Made by a program: the position numbers and the translations under genes | Shown: one piece after another, positions 1 through 9,783 of the stretch | How the letters are laid out: each line of letters begins with the position of its first letter | Position numbering within the stretch: the first letter of the stretch is position 1 | From: Devosia sp. | GTDB taxonomy: Bacteria > Pseudomonadota > Alphaproteobacteria > Rhizobiales > Devosiaceae | Assembly: GCA_015234425.1 (NCBI GenBank) | Contig: JADGNE010000006.1 | Location: forward strand, 310,001-374,000 | Length of the DNA: 64,000 nt | Direction: 5' to 3' | Notes under the pieces: generated by a model | Seen by the model: the letters and a program-made list of their open reading frames with translations, nothing else | The model's database searches: none | Told to the model about the DNA's origin: nothing

Positions 1-1
1 C

Positions 2-103
2 CGCAAGTTGAAGGTGCACAACCGGACCCAGGCCGCAGCAGTGTTCCGCTCGCTCGACCGCCGTCCGCTCTACGACACCCCTTCGATTCGCACCTCTGCG
101 TAA
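2..103 (+). CDS. C-terminal end of a LuxR-type HTH regulator (partial)
   Basis: The window opens inside a reading frame of 33 codons ending in TAA at 101-103. It begins RKLKVHNRTQAAAV, the recognition helix and tail of the GerE/LuxR DNA-binding domain (the usual form is L..K..V.NRTQAA). The remaining residues are a short tail after the domain, so this is the C-terminus of a response regulator or other LuxR-family activator whose N-terminal part lies upstream. No signal domain is visible, so its stimulus cannot be inferred. It points toward the BTAD regulator at 233. Confidence 0.75.
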   Translation, partial: RKLKVHNRTQAAAVFRSLDRRPLYDTPSIRTSA

Positions 104-232
104 GTGTGGTACATTAGAAAGATGAAGTGGCGAGGACATATGTGACAGAAATATTGACAGAATTGATCACGCGCCGGGGGGCGTATCGGATCAAACCCCT
201 TCTTTAATAATCTAAACGCGGGTCGTTAGGTT

Positions 233-991
233 ATGCGCGATATCAACGATAACACTACAAATGTAACTATAAGACTACTCGGTGACTGCAACGTCTTCGC
301 TTCAGGGAAAATTGTCTACCCCACTTTCCACTTTCTGCGAATACTTTCTTATCTCATCATCGAGGGCCGAGGGCAGCCAATCTCTCGCAGACGCATAGCA
401 AATCTGATTTGGTCCGAGGGAGCGTCGGAGCAAGTCAGTGCGGATGTGCGCCAGACCGTGGCCAGGATTCGGCGCTTTCAGCAGGAGCATGGCTTTCAGC
501 TGCTGACCAGCGATGCCAATATGGTCTGGCTCACGGAGCAGGATGACGTCTACACAGACCTGATCGAGTTCCGTAGTCTCATTGCGACGCCCGGGCCCAA
601 GGCTTGGGTCCGCCTCTGCGAGATTTACGGCGGCGACCTTCTGGGGGCCCATAAACCGGCCGGCCAGGGGTTCGAGGAATGGCTCGATCATCACCGGACC
701 GCACTGCGTTTTGACTTCATAAACGCCATCTCGCAGGCCGTCCTGCCCACCAGCCTGCTCACCCATCAGGAGCGTCACTTCTGTGCGACGCGCCTCCTGG
801 ATGAGGACCCCTTCCACGAGGGCGCGCATCGCGCGCTCATGTATGAGGCGGCCCTCAATGGCGATTTCACGCTGCTGCGCCATGTCTACGAACAGTGCAG
901 CAGCCTGCTCAATCGCGAGCTGGGCGTAAACCCGACCGCTGAAACGGTCGCCTTCTACAAGAGCCTGTTGAGCAGAGCCTCTGCGGTTTAA
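233..991 (+). CDS. Stand-alone SARP/BTAD-family transcriptional regulator
   Basis: 252 aa. Residues about 10-95 look like an OmpR-type winged helix (the segment RILSYLIIEG, then RRRIANLIW and a VRQTVARIRRF recognition segment). Residues about 105-245 form a bacterial transcriptional activator domain of TPR-like helices (FEEWLDHHRTALR, CATRLLDEDPFHEGAHRALM, ending in the family hallmark LNRELGVNPTAETVAFY). There is no NB-ARC/ATPase or kinase extension, so this is the short SARP architecture. The start has only a weak AGG ribosome-binding site, and upstream DNA (104-232) is AT-richer than the genes around it. Target genes are unknown. It converges exactly on the lhgO gene, with stop codons abutting at 991/992. 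Confidence 0.8.
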   Translation: MRDINDNTTNVTIRLLGDCNVFASGKIVYPTFHFLRILSYLIIEGRGQPISRRRIANLIWSEGASEQVSADVRQTVARIRRFQQEHGFQLLTSDANMVWLTEQDDVYTDLIEFRSLIATPGPKAWVRLCEIYGGDLLGAHKPAGQGFEEWLDHHRTALRFDFINAISQAVLPTSLLTHQERHFCATRLLDEDPFHEGAHRALMYEAALNGDFTLLRHVYEQCSSLLNRELGVNPTAETVAFYKSLLSRASAV

Positions 992-2191
992 TCAATCCCG
1001 CAGCCGGCTCAGCAGACGCTCGGCGATATAGTCCGCAATGGGAAGCGAGGAGGTCGCCGCGGGCGAGGGCGCATTGCACACATGCAGCATGCGCGCCGTC
1101 TCGAGGACGAGAAAATCCTGCACCATTGCGCCGTCGCGGCGCACTGCCTGGGCCCGTATGCCGGCCCGCATCGGCATGAGGTCGGCGATCTCCAGCTGGG
1201 GGCAATATTTGCGACAGGCAGCAAGATAGCGGCTGGCGAGCAGACTATTGCCCATCTCATCCAGTCCGGATTTGAGATTCTTGCGGATCAGCCTCCAGAG
1301 CCCGGGGAACCGCAGTTCGTCGGCCATGTCGCGCAGCGACACCGCCCCCTTGGCATAGCCTTCCCGCGCCAAGCCCAGCACTGCATTGGGCCCGAGACTG
1401 ATACTGCCGTCGATCATCGGCGTCAGGTGAATGCCCAGAAATGGCAGGTCCGGATCGGGCACCGGATAGATCATGGCATGGACAAGCCCCTTCCGATGCG
1501 GCGGCAGCCGGTAATATTCGCCCCGGAACGGAACGATGGCGAAATCGGCATCCATCCCGGCCATGCGCGCCACCCTGTCCGATTGTAACCCCGCACAGGA
1601 GATCAGCGCCGATGTGGTCATGCTGAGATCACCAAGGTCGAGTTCCACCGTCGCCATGCGCTCGCGGATCGCCACCGGCGCCGTGCCCATGGCGATCTCC
1701 CCGCCCAGGGCACGCACATCCTCGGCCATCGCCGCCAGCACCGCCCCATAATTCACGATCGCCGAGGACGGCACATGCAGGCCCGCCAGTCCCTCAATGG
1801 CCGGCTCCCTCCGCGAAATCTCTGCGCCCGTCAGCGCCTCCACCGCAATGCCGTGGACCTGCGCCCTTCCCTCGAGCGCCCGCAGCCGCTCCACCTCGAG
1901 CGGCGAGGTCGCGACGATCAGCTTGCCCCGGTCTTCAAAGGCAATGCCCTTGGCCTGGCAATATTCCTTGGTCCGCGCCATTCCGGCCCGACAGAGCCGC
2001 GCCTTGAGGCTTCCTGGCGCATAGTAGATCCCAGAATGGATCACACCGGAATTGCGCCCGGTCTGGTGGAGGCCAAGCTGATCTTCCTTTTCCAGCACGA
2101 TGAGCTTCGCGCCCGGCCATGCCATGAGCAGCGCGCGGGCCGTTGCCAGCCCGACAATGCCGCCGCCGATGACACAGAGATCGTAATGCAT
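992..2191 (-). CDS. lhgO: L-2-hydroxyglutarate oxidase
   Basis: 399 aa FAD-dependent oxidoreductase of the DAO family. It begins MHYDLCVIGGGIVGLATA, a Rossmann dinucleotide-binding GxGxxG at the N-terminus, followed by the LhgO-specific stretch HQTGRNSGVIHSGIYY (about residues 43-58). The family oxidises L-2-hydroxyglutarate to 2-oxoglutarate at the membrane, passing electrons to quinone. The ATG at 2189-2191 was chosen because GAGGA lies 7 nt upstream; a longer frame would run back into rfbD. It follows rfbD by 56 bp on the same strand. Read-through from the rhamnose operon is possible, but no metabolic link is obvious. Confidence 0.88.
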   Translation of the reverse strand: MHYDLCVIGGGIVGLATARALLMAWPGAKLIVLEKEDQLGLHQTGRNSGVIHSGIYYAPGSLKARLCRAGMARTKEYCQAKGIAFEDRGKLIVATSPLEVERLRALEGRAQVHGIAVEALTGAEISRREPAIEGLAGLHVPSSAIVNYGAVLAAMAEDVRALGGEIAMGTAPVAIRERMATVELDLGDLSMTTSALISCAGLQSDRVARMAGMDADFAIVPFRGEYYRLPPHRKGLVHAMIYPVPDPDLPFLGIHLTPMIDGSISLGPNAVLGLAREGYAKGAVSLRDMADELRFPGLWRLIRKNLKSGLDEMGNSLLASRYLAACRKYCPQLEIADLMPMRAGIRAQAVRRDGAMVQDFLVLETARMLHVCNAPSPAATSSLPIADYIAERLLSRLRD

Positions 2192-2247
2192 GCCTGCGTC
2201 CTCAAACGAACCGCTTGTCCCAAGACTCCGGCAGTCGCCGGCCGGCG

Positions 2248-3141
2248 TCAATGCGCCTTGAGCAACACCATTTCGCTGGCAATCCTCTGGGCGACCTCTG
2301 TGGCGCTCTGCTGCCAGGAGGGCATGGCCCAGCTGAAGCGCCGCTCAAAGAGGGCAGACACGAGCGGCGAGGCCACGGGCCGTTGCGCCGCCGCCTTGTA
2401 GTCATCGCCCGAAATCTCGGCCACGTCCGCCCAGGGACCGTCCACCGCCCGGCTCGCCGCAAACACATGGCGCGCCAGCCCGGCCCAGCTGGTGCTCCCC
2501 CGGCAGGTCAGGTGATAGAGCCCGTAATTGCGCTCATCGATCCGACCGGCGATGTGGAGGATGGCCTCGGCCACATCGAGCATCGAGGTTGGCGAGCCAT
2601 AGCGGTCGCCAACCACATTGACCGTCTTCTTTGTCGTGGCGAGGTTGAGCATGGTGCGGATGAAATTGCCGCCATAGGGACTGTGCGCCCAGGCCGTCCG
2701 CAGGATGACGCTTTTCGGATTGGCCGCGCTCACCGCCAGCTCGCCTGCATATTTGGAAAGTCCATAGGCGCTCAGCGGCGACGCCGGGTCGCCCTCGGCA
2801 TAGGGCTTGGTCTTGTCCCCGGCAAAGACATAGTCACTCGAAATATGAACCACGCTGGCCCCGACCCGCTCGGCTGCCGCCGCCAGCGCGCCGGCGCCAT
2901 CACAATTGATCGCAAAGGCCTCCGTGGGCTCGCTTTCCGCCTTGTCGACCGCCGTGTAGGCCGCCGCCGAGATCACCATCTCGGGCCGCACCTCCTCGAG
3001 CACCGGCAGCAGGGTCTCGGTCCGCATCAGGTCCAGCTCCGGTCGCCCGATGGCGATCAGCTCGATATCCCCGCGCAGCGCAGCCTTTTCCATCAGGCAG
3101 CGCGCCAGCTGCCCGCTCCTGCCGCTCACCAATATTCTCAT
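2248..3141 (-). CDS. rfbD: dTDP-4-dehydrorhamnose reductase
   Basis: 297 aa NAD(P)H-dependent short-chain reductase, the last step of dTDP-L-rhamnose synthesis. It starts [13 protein letters not shown] (nucleotide-binding loop), has the [12 protein letters not shown] stretch diagnostic of RmlD, and the catalytic pair YGLSKYAGE (YxxxK). The start ATG at 3139-3141 overlaps the rfbB stop (ATGA), which implies translational coupling. It is the fourth gene of rfbA-C-B-D and has the normal family length. The product feeds O-antigen or exopolysaccharide assembly, but no rhamnosyltransferase lies in the window. Confidence 0.93.
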   Translation of the reverse strand: MRILVSGRSGQLARCLMEKAALRGDIELIAIGRPELDLMRTETLLPVLEEVRPEMVISAAAYTAVDKAESEPTEAFAINCDGAGALAAAAERVGASVVHISSDYVFAGDKTKPYAEGDPASPLSAYGLSKYAGELAVSAANPKSVILRTAWAHSPYGGNFIRTMLNLATTKKTVNVVGDRYGSPTSMLDVAEAILHIAGRIDERNYGLYHLTCRGSTSWAGLARHVFAASRAVDGPWADVAEISGDDYKAAAQRPVASPLVSALFERRFSWAMPSWQQSATEVAQRIASEMVLLKAH

Positions 3142-4202
3142 GAGGCCAAAGCCTTGCCCCGACGCGCCGTGGCCTCCCCGGCGTGCTGAAGCTCCCGCCA
3201 CCAGGCGGCGTTGGCCAGATACCAGTCCACCGTCTTGCCGAGACCGCTCTCCAGCGTCTCCGCCGGCGTCCAGCCCAGCTCCCGCTCGATCTTGGATATA
3301 TCCATGGCATAGCGCCGGTCATGCCCGGGCCGGTCGGTTACAAAGCTGATGAGATCGCCGTAAAGCGCGCCCTGCGGTCGCGGCACGCGCGCATCGAGCA
3401 GTGCGCAAATGGCCTCCACCATTTCGAGGTTGGAACATTCCGCCCGGCCCCCGATATTGTAGCTCTCGCCCACCGTGCCCCGCGCGCTGACCAGCGCCAG
3501 CGCCCGCGCATGATCCTCGACATGGAGCCAGTCGCGCACATTGCTGCCCGTGCCATAGACCGGCAGGGGTTTTTCCGCGAGCGCACTAAGGATCATCAGC
3601 GGAATGAGCTTTTCGGGGAACTGATAGGGCCCGTAATTGTTTGAGCAATTGGTCAGCACCACCGGCAGGCCATAGGTGTGGTGCCAGGCCCGCGCCAGAT
3701 GGTCCGATGCGGCCTTCGATGCCGAATAGGGCGAGGACGGCGCATACGGCGTCGTTTCCGAAAACAGGCTCCCGTCGAACGGCAGATCGCCAAAAACCTC
3801 GTCGGTCGAGATATGGTGGAAGCGGAATTCCTTCTGCCCCTCCGGCGAAAGCCCCTGCCAATACGTCAGCGCCGCGTGCAGCAGCACATAGGTGCCCACC
3901 ACATTGGTCTCGACAAAGGTCCCCGGCCCGTCGATCGAGCGGTCTACATGGGTTTCCGCCGCCAGATGCATGACGTGGTCGATCGCATTCTCGGTGAGCA
4001 ACCGGCTGACCAGCGCTCCATCGCAGATATCGCCGCGCACGAAGGTGAAATTGGGCTTGTCCCGCAGCCCGGCAATCGAGGCCAGATTGCCGGCATAGGT
4101 CAGCTTGTCGAGCACCACCACGACATTGTCCGGATCCTCCATCAGATGCCGGCACAAGGCCGAACCGATAAAGCCGGCGCCGCCGGTCACCAAAACCCTC
4201 AT
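3138..4202 (-). CDS. rfbB: dTDP-glucose 4,6-dehydratase
   Basis: 354 aa extended SDR enzyme converting dTDP-glucose to dTDP-4-keto-6-deoxyglucose with tightly bound NAD. Visible signatures are [15 protein letters not shown] at the N-terminus, [15 protein letters not shown] around residues 82-96, [11 protein letters not shown] (the TDE catalytic triplet near residue 130) and [10 protein letters not shown] (YxxxK). The C-terminal RRYAMD and [12 protein letters not shown] are typical of RmlB. Start and stop overlap rfbC and rfbD by 4 bp each (ATGA). Length is normal. Confidence 0.95.
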   Translation of the reverse strand: MRVLVTGGAGFIGSALCRHLMEDPDNVVVVLDKLTYAGNLASIAGLRDKPNFTFVRGDICDGALVSRLLTENAIDHVMHLAAETHVDRSIDGPGTFVETNVVGTYVLLHAALTYWQGLSPEGQKEFRFHHISTDEVFGDLPFDGSLFSETTPYAPSSPYSASKAASDHLARAWHHTYGLPVVLTNCSNNYGPYQFPEKLIPLMILSALAEKPLPVYGTGSNVRDWLHVEDHARALALVSARGTVGESYNIGGRAECSNLEMVEAICALLDARVPRPQGALYGDLISFVTDRPGHDRRYAMDISKIERELGWTPAETLESGLGKTVDWYLANAAWWRELQHAGEATARRGKALAS

Positions 4203-4774
4203 GCCTCTTCCTCCAGCAACTGCGTGAGATCGGACGCATCCAGCGTCGGCGCCAATCGGTCTTTTTCGGAAAGCTGCATCTCGGACGCATCGACCGGCCA
4301 GTCGATGGCGAGGCGCGGATCATCGAACCGCACCGCCCGCTCATGCTCGCGGCTATAGGGTCTCGACACCTTGTAGATCACCTCTGTGTCCGGCTCGAGC
4401 GTCACAAAACCATGGGCATAGCCCGCCGGCACCAGCAGCTGGTTCCACCGTTCCGCCGAAAGTTCCACACCCACCCAGCGCCCGAATGTCGGTGACGCCG
4501 GATGAATGTCAGCCGCCACATCGAAGATCGACCCGCGCACTACCCGCACCAGCTTGGCCTGCGCAAACGGGCGCAATTGATAGTGCAGCCCCCGCATCAC
4601 CCCGCGCTGGCGCGACACCGAATGATTGTCCTGAACGAATGTGGTCGTGATCCCATGCCGGGCGAAATCCTCGGCATTGAACACCTCGCAGAAACTGCCC
4701 CGTTCATCGCCATGCTTTTGCGGCTGGATTTCCAGCACACCGGCCAGCCCGGTCTGTCGTACCGAAATACTCAC
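4199..4774 (-). CDS. rfbC: dTDP-4-dehydrorhamnose 3,5-epimerase
   Basis: 191 aa cupin-fold epimerase, the third step of dTDP-L-rhamnose synthesis. Recognisable motifs are [34 protein letters not shown] (containing the catalytic His region of RmlC), [12 protein letters not shown] and [12 protein letters not shown]. The reading frame is coupled to rfbA upstream and rfbB downstream by 4-bp ATGA overlaps. Family length is about 180-190 residues, so the gene is intact. Confidence 0.94.
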   Translation of the reverse strand: MSISVRQTGLAGVLEIQPQKHGDERGSFCEVFNAEDFARHGITTTFVQDNHSVSRQRGVMRGLHYQLRPFAQAKLVRVVRGSIFDVAADIHPASPTFGRWVGVELSAERWNQLLVPAGYAHGFVTLEPDTEVIYKVSRPYSREHERAVRFDDPRLAIDWPVDASEMQLSEKDRLAPTLDASDLTQLLEEEA

Positions 4775-5649
4775 AGCGCCAGCTCCCCGATCCGCCGCTT
4801 GAGATAGGTGGCGTAGCGCGATCCTCCCAGCTGCCGCGCCCGTTCCATCGCCCGGTCGGCATCGAGCCAGCCGAGTTCGAGCCCGATCTCCTCAAGACAG
4901 GCGATCTGCATCCCCTGCCGCTGCTCGATCGTGCGCACGAATGACGCGGCATCATGGAGGCTCTCATGCGTCCCCGTATCGAGCCAGGCATAGCCCCGCC
5001 CGAGCCGCGCGACATTGAGCAGGCCCCTTTGCAGATAGTCATTATTGACCGAGGTAATCTCGAGCTCCCCGCGCGCCGAAGGCTTTGTCGCCGCCGCCAC
5101 TTCCACCACGTCATTGGGATAGAAATAGAGCCCGGTGACCGCCCAGTCCGACTCCGGAAACTCCGGCTTTTCGACAATGCGCGCAGCCTTGCCGGTGCAC
5201 TGGTCAAAGGTCACCACGCCATAGCGCTGCGGATCATCCACCTGATAGGCAAATATCGTCGCGCCATCCTCCCGCGCCGCCGCCGTCTTGGTGAGATCGG
5301 CCAGCCCATCACCGAAATAAAGATTGTCCCCCAGGATCATCGCCACGGGATCGTCGCCGATAAACTCCCGCCCGATGATGAACGCCTCCGCCAACCCATT
5401 GGGCTGGCCCTGCTCGGCATAGGAGAGCGTAATCCCGAACGCGCTGCCATCGCCCAGCAGCGCCTCAAAACAGGGCAGATCCCGCGGCGTCGATATGATG
5501 AGGATTTCCCGAATGCCCGCCCGCATCAGCACGCTGAGCGGATAATAGACCATGGGCTTGTCGTAGATCGGCAGGATCTGTTTCGAGATCGCCAAAGTCA
5601 GCGGATAAAGCCGCGTCCCGCTCCCCCCCGCCAGGATGATGCCCTTCAC
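4771..5649 (-). CDS. rfbA: Glucose-1-phosphate thymidylyltransferase
   Basis: 292 aa nucleotidyltransferase that makes dTDP-glucose from dTTP and glucose-1-phosphate, the committed first step of the rhamnose pathway. It has the signature [16 protein letters not shown] at the N-terminus, then [19 protein letters not shown], and the central GDNLYFGDG and [17 protein letters not shown] stretches. A GTG start at 5647-5649 is preferred because GGGAGG lies 6 nt upstream and it gives the usual RmlA length. Upstream in-frame codons have neither property. It is the first gene of the operon. The 287 bp before it carry a palindromic repeat but no promoter I can identify with confidence. Confidence 0.93.
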   Translation of the reverse strand: MKGIILAGGSGTRLYPLTLAISKQILPIYDKPMVYYPLSVLMRAGIREILIISTPRDLPCFEALLGDGSAFGITLSYAEQGQPNGLAEAFIIGREFIGDDPVAMILGDNLYFGDGLADLTKTAAAREDGATIFAYQVDDPQRYGVVTFDQCTGKAARIVEKPEFPESDWAVTGLYFYPNDVVEVAAATKPSARGELEITSVNNDYLQRGLLNVARLGRGYAWLDTGTHESLHDAASFVRTIEQRQGMQIACLEEIGLELGWLDADRAMERARQLGGSRYATYLKRRIGELAL

Positions 5650-5772
5650 AACCGACCTCCCACACAGCACGAGCCTGCATGGGACCATCAGGGATCAGGA
5701 CAAGAAATCGACCGTCCGGCCAAAACCCCATAGCCATTGGAGCTATCAAGCGTTGTGGAAGGATGACCGCGC

Positions 5773-5887
5773 CCCCCACCCAACCTCCCCCTGAAGAAGG
5801 GGGAGGAGCCACATCGCGCAAGTGGCAAAGACTCGCCCCACCCACCAGCCCAGTCCCTCCCCCTACCAGGGGGAGGTTAGGTGGGGG
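5773..5887. repeat. GC-rich palindromic repeat pair (intergenic)
   Basis: Two hairpins lie here, 5784-5806 (9-bp stem CCTCCCCCT / AGGGGGAGG, 5-nt loop) and 5856-5876 (same stem, 3-nt loop). The outer arms 5773-5792 and 5868-5887 are inverted copies of each other matching at 19 of 20 positions. A third copy of the same hairpin core occurs at 33638-33660. This is the character of a dispersed REP-like element. It sits between the rhamnose operon and the anmK operon. Confidence 0.85.
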
Positions 5888-5936
5888 TCAAGCGGTGCAT
5901 TGGGGCCCGAACGCCCCGATCTATCGGGTAAAAAGC

Positions 5937-7052
5937 CTACCCCACAATCTTCCCGCCCAGCATCGGCTGAGCCACACCGGTCGTGGTCGGAAAACTGATC
6001 GGCAGTCCGCGCACAACCCGCGCCGCCAGCAGCCCAAAGCACTCCGCTTCCACCGCATCGCCGCGCCAGCCAACGCTGTCGGCATTCACCGCCTCGACCC
6101 CGGCCCGCTCGCCGAGCATTTTCATCAGCGTCGGATTATGCCGCCCGCCACCCGACACGATCAACCGCGTCGGCCGGCTCGGCAGCAAATCCAGCGCCTT
6201 GCCAACAGCCCCGGCGGTGAACGCGGTTAGCGTCGCCGCCCCGGTCGCATCATCGAGCCCATCAGCCATGCTGGCCGGGAAATCAAAACGATCCAGCGAC
6301 TTCGGATAGGCCGCCGCGAGATATTTATGCTCAAGGAGCTTCGCCAGCCGCTCCTCATCCACCGTTCCGGTCGCCGCCAGCGCCCCGTCCCGGTCCATTT
6401 CGCCGAGCCCGCGCGCCTTCATGAAATCATTGATCGGCGCATTGGCCGGACCGGTGTCAAATGCCACCAGCACATCCTCGCCATCCCAATAGGTCACATT
6501 GGCCACGCCACCGAGGTTGAGCACGGCCGTGTCCTTGGCCACGCCCAGTTTTCGCAACAGCGCCCGGTGATAGGTGGCCGCCAGCGGCGCGCCCTGCCCA
6601 CCCGATTTCACATCGGCGCTGCGGAAATCAAAGACCACCTTGGTGCCCAGCATCTCGGCCATCAGCGCCCCGTCGCCGAGCTGGCGCGTATCGCCGATCC
6701 GCCCCGGCTGCGGCGCCCGGTGCAACACCGTCTGGCCGTGGAACCCGACAACGCCGATATCGGCCATTGTCATGCCCGATGCCGCCACAAAATCCAGCAC
6801 CGCCTGCGACTGTGCCTTGGTCAGCGCTGCCTCGGCCCGCGCAAAGATGTCCGGCTCCGGCCCCTCGAAATTCCACGCCCGCGCCGCCGCCAGCGTCTCT
6901 TCGAGCAGCGCGCGCACCTCGGCATTGTAGGGGGCCAGCGTATAGGGCCCGAACTCGGCGATGGTCTCGCCATCGGTCTTGAGCATGGCAATGTCGATAT
7001 TGCCGTCGAGCACGGTGCCGGTCATCAGGCCGATGGTCCAGATCGGTTCCAT
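5937..7052 (-). CDS. anmK: Anhydro-N-acetylmuramic acid kinase
   Basis: 371 aa ASKHA-fold kinase that opens the 1,6-anhydro ring of anhydro-MurNAc and phosphorylates it to MurNAc-6-phosphate in cell-wall recycling. Motifs are [17 protein letters not shown] at the N-terminus (the family usually has MSGTSxDGxD, so the Ser is Val here), [12 protein letters not shown] around residue 103, [11 protein letters not shown] near 180, [13 protein letters not shown] and the adenosine-binding VSGGGRHNP near 300. It is the last gene of the peptide ABC / serine hydrolase operon, 11 bp after its neighbour. No murQ etherase, the next enzyme in the pathway, is in the window. Confidence 0.9.
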   Translation of the reverse strand: MEPIWTIGLMTGTVLDGNIDIAMLKTDGETIAEFGPYTLAPYNAEVRALLEETLAAARAWNFEGPEPDIFARAEAALTKAQSQAVLDFVAASGMTMADIGVVGFHGQTVLHRAPQPGRIGDTRQLGDGALMAEMLGTKVVFDFRSADVKSGGQGAPLAATYHRALLRKLGVAKDTAVLNLGGVANVTYWDGEDVLVAFDTGPANAPINDFMKARGLGEMDRDGALAATGTVDEERLAKLLEHKYLAAAYPKSLDRFDFPASMADGLDDATGAATLTAFTAGAVGKALDLLPSRPTRLIVSGGGRHNPTLMKMLGERAGVEAVNADSVGWRGDAVEAECFGLLAARVVRGLPISFPTTTGVAQPMLGGKIVG

Positions 7053-7063
7053 GGCAGAAATCC

Positions 7064-8059
7064 TTATTTGGCGTTGATGCAGTCGCTGACAGCGCGACGC
7101 AGGGCAAAGATGCCGCTATCGAAATGGCGGGTGGGGTGAACGCGATTGGTGAGCAGCGTCCACGAGTGGCCGCGCTCGAAATCGATCCAGAGCCCGGTCC
7201 CGGTAAAGCCGGTATGGCCGATGGTTTCCCTCGAGGCGAGGTCGCCGCCCGACCACCCCTCATAGGGGCGCTCCCAGCCGTGCGTCCGGCGGCCAAACAC
7301 CGGGGTTCGCATCAGCGCAACCGCCTTGGCAAACGCCCCGGTGGCGCTCAGAGCCGCATGGCCGAAATCAAGCACAGCCGAAACCGTGCCAAAAAGCCCG
7401 GCATGGCCAGCCCCCTGCAGCGCCGAGCAGTTCTCGTCATGCACTTCCCCGCACAGCACCCGGCCCCGCCAGGCACAAAATTCGGTGGCCGCCGCCGTCT
7501 CGGGCGCCGCGCCCCAGGCAAAGCCATTCTGCGGCGCAATATTGCGGATGCTCGTGCCCGCCAGCCGCTCAATGGCAATACCGAGCAGGATATAATTGAT
7601 ATCCGAATAGACCGATGGTCCCGCCGGCCAGTCCCGCTGCAACACAAAGTGGCGCAGCAGATTGGGATCGCTCCCATAGGTATAGAGCGGAAACACCCCC
7701 GGAAACGGCGTCTGATGCCCCAGACACTGGCGGAAGGTAATCTTCCGCTGCCAATTATCGGCATTGTACTGCGCAAAATCGGGAATGACCGAAATCAGCG
7801 GCGCATCAAGATCAATCGTCCCCGCATTGGCGAGTTCGAGAATTTTCGGCGTCGTGAACAGCACCTTGGTGAGCGAGGCCAAGTCAAACCAAATGTCTTC
7901 GCTGATTGGCCGCGACACCGGCACCTTCTGCGCCTCGCCAATGGCCCGCACCAGCCGATTGCCCGCGCCATCGACATAACCGAGCACGCCGCCGGGGATT
8001 TTCCCGGCCGCTACGGCGTCGGCCAGAAGGCCAAACGCCCTGTCAAACTTGTCGTGCAT
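7064..8059 (-). CDS. Class-C beta-lactamase-family serine hydrolase
   Basis: 331 aa with no signal peptide, so probably cytoplasmic. The serine-hydrolase motifs are present: SLTK (SxxK, about residue 62), YSD in the stretch [11 protein letters not shown] (about residue 150) and HTG near residue 280. The fold includes penicillin-binding proteins, esterases and D-aminopeptidases as well as true beta-lactamases. The position between a peptide importer and anmK suggests a peptidase or esterase acting on imported muropeptide. Direct evidence for that substrate is lacking. The start ATG overlaps the ATPase stop by one base. Confidence 0.8.
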   Translation of the reverse strand: MHDKFDRAFGLLADAVAAGKIPGGVLGYVDGAGNRLVRAIGEAQKVPVSRPISEDIWFDLASLTKVLFTTPKILELANAGTIDLDAPLISVIPDFAQYNADNWQRKITFRQCLGHQTPFPGVFPLYTYGSDPNLLRHFVLQRDWPAGPSVYSDINYILLGIAIERLAGTSIRNIAPQNGFAWGAAPETAAATEFCAWRGRVLCGEVHDENCSALQGAGHAGLFGTVSAVLDFGHAALSATGAFAKAVALMRTPVFGRRTHGWERPYEGWSGGDLASRETIGHTGFTGTGLWIDFERGHSWTLLTNRVHPTRHFDSGIFALRRAVSDCINAK

Positions 8060-9783
8060 CAGCTTTCCGCCCTTGCCAGATGATCCTCACCCACCTCGAC
8101 CCAGCTGGCGAGCTTTGGCTCGTATCCCTTCGGACGGATCAGCGAGGGCACGGCCGTGGTGTCCACATCATAGCGCTGCCGCCGCCGCTCCATGCCCGGC
8201 ACGGCTGCAATCAGCCGCTGGGTATAGGAGTGGTGCGGTCGCGCCAGAACGGCTTCGGCCGATCCGATCTCCACCACCTGCCCGGCATACATCACCGCCA
8301 CGCGGTGCGCGATGCGCTCCACCACGGCCATGTCGTGCGAGATGAAGAGATAGGCGAGACCAAATTCGTGTTGCAGATCAATGAGAAGATCAAGCACACG
8401 CGCCTGCACCGACACGTCCAGCGCCGACACCGCCTCGTCCAGCACCACCACATCCGGGTTCAGCATCAGCGCCCGCGCAATGCAGAGGCGCTGCCGCTGC
8501 CCGCCCGAAAACTGGTGCGGGTAGCGCTCCAGCACATCGGCCGAAAGCCCCACGCGCTCGAGCAGGAACACCATGCGTTCCCGCAGTGTGCCGTCCACGC
8601 GCTGCCCCGCCGCAATCGCCGGCTCGGCCATCAGGCTTTCGACATTGAGCCGCGGGTTGAGCGAAGCAAACGGGTCCTGGAACACCATCTGCACCGGCCG
8701 GTTCGACTTGCCCGGCGCGGTTTCAATCTTGCCGCGGGTCGCCTCGACCAGCCCGAGAATGGCCCGCGCCGTTGTCGACTTGCCCGAGCCGCTTTCGCCA
8801 ACAATGGCAAGGGTTTCCCTGGCCACCAGATCGAAATCCACCCCTTCAACGGCGTGGATCGCGCCCTTGTTCTTTGCGAAAAACCCGCTGCCCGTTGGGA
8901 AGCGCACGGTCAAATTCTCGACCGCCACTACCGGCTTGCGCTCGCCTGCCGGCTGGTCCCGCCGGATCGAGGTGCCGCCATCAAAATGCGGCACGGCGTT
9001 GAGCAGATGCCTGGTGTACTCATGCTGCGGATTGTCGAGTACTTCGTCCGTTGGCCCCTGTTCCACGGCAAGCCCGTGCTGCATCACCATGATCTGGTCA
9101 GCGATGCCGGCGACGAGCCCCATGTCATGGGTGATGAAGATCATCGCCATGTTGAGCTCGGTCTTGAGCTCGGCCAGCAGCGCCATGATCTGCGCCTGCA
9201 CCGTCACATCGAGCGCCGTGGTCGGCTCGTCAGCAATCAGCAGACGCGGATTTCCGGCCAGCGCCATGGCGATCATCACGCGCTGACGCATGCCGCCCGA
9301 CAGCTGGTGCGGATAGTATTTCAGCCGCTCCGCCGCGTCGGGAATACGCACGCGCTCCAGCGCTTCCTGCGCCGCCTTCTTGGCCGCCGCACCTTCGAGC
9401 CCGCGGTTGAGCCGGAAAGCTTCCTCGATCTGCTGCCCGATGGTGTGCACCGGATTGAGCGAGGTCATCGGCTCCTGGAAGATCATGGCGATCTCGCTGC
9501 CGCGAATGCCCGTGAGCACATCTTCGCCCGCAGCGATGAGATCGAGCACCGATCCATCCGCGCGCTGCAAATCCATCGACCCGCCGACAATCCGGCCACC
9601 GCCGAAATCGACAAGCCGGTTGATCGACAGCGACGTCACCGATTTGCCCGAGCCGCTCTCGCCCACAATGGCCAGGGTTTCACCCGCCTTGAGCTCGAAA
9701 CTAACACCCTTGACCACCGGGTTTTCGGCCGCCGATTTACCGAAGCCGACCTTGAGGTCCCGTACGGAGAGAAGCGAAGTCAT
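8059..9783 (-). CDS. Peptide ABC importer, fused double ATPase
   Basis: 574 aa with two complete nucleotide-binding domains. Domain 1 has Walker [12 protein letters not shown] at about residue 45, signature LSGGMRQRV and Walker [14 protein letters not shown]. Domain 2 has Walker [12 protein letters not shown] near residue 345, signature FSGGQRQRL and Walker [14 protein letters not shown]. Both belong to the OppD/OppF class, and the fusion resembles GsiA or YejF. In the second domain the residue after Walker B Glu is Ala rather than Pro. The start ATG overlaps the upstream permease stop (ATGA). It energises the transporter encoded by the next three genes upstream. Confidence 0.92.
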   Translation of the reverse strand: MTSLLSVRDLKVGFGKSAAENPVVKGVSFELKAGETLAIVGESGSGKSVTSLSINRLVDFGGGRIVGGSMDLQRADGSVLDLIAAGEDVLTGIRGSEIAMIFQEPMTSLNPVHTIGQQIEEAFRLNRGLEGAAAKKAAQEALERVRIPDAAERLKYYPHQLSGGMRQRVMIAMALAGNPRLLIADEPTTALDVTVQAQIMALLAELKTELNMAMIFITHDMGLVAGIADQIMVMQHGLAVEQGPTDEVLDNPQHEYTRHLLNAVPHFDGGTSIRRDQPAGERKPVVAVENLTVRFPTGSGFFAKNKGAIHAVEGVDFDLVARETLAIVGESGSGKSTTARAILGLVEATRGKIETAPGKSNRPVQMVFQDPFASLNPRLNVESLMAEPAIAAGQRVDGTLRERMVFLLERVGLSADVLERYPHQFSGGQRQRLCIARALMLNPDVVVLDEAVSALDVSVQARVLDLLIDLQHEFGLAYLFISHDMAVVERIAHRVAVMYAGQVVEIGSAEAVLARPHHSYTQRLIAAVPGMERRRQRYDVDTTAVPSLIRPKGYEPKLASWVEVGEDHLARAES

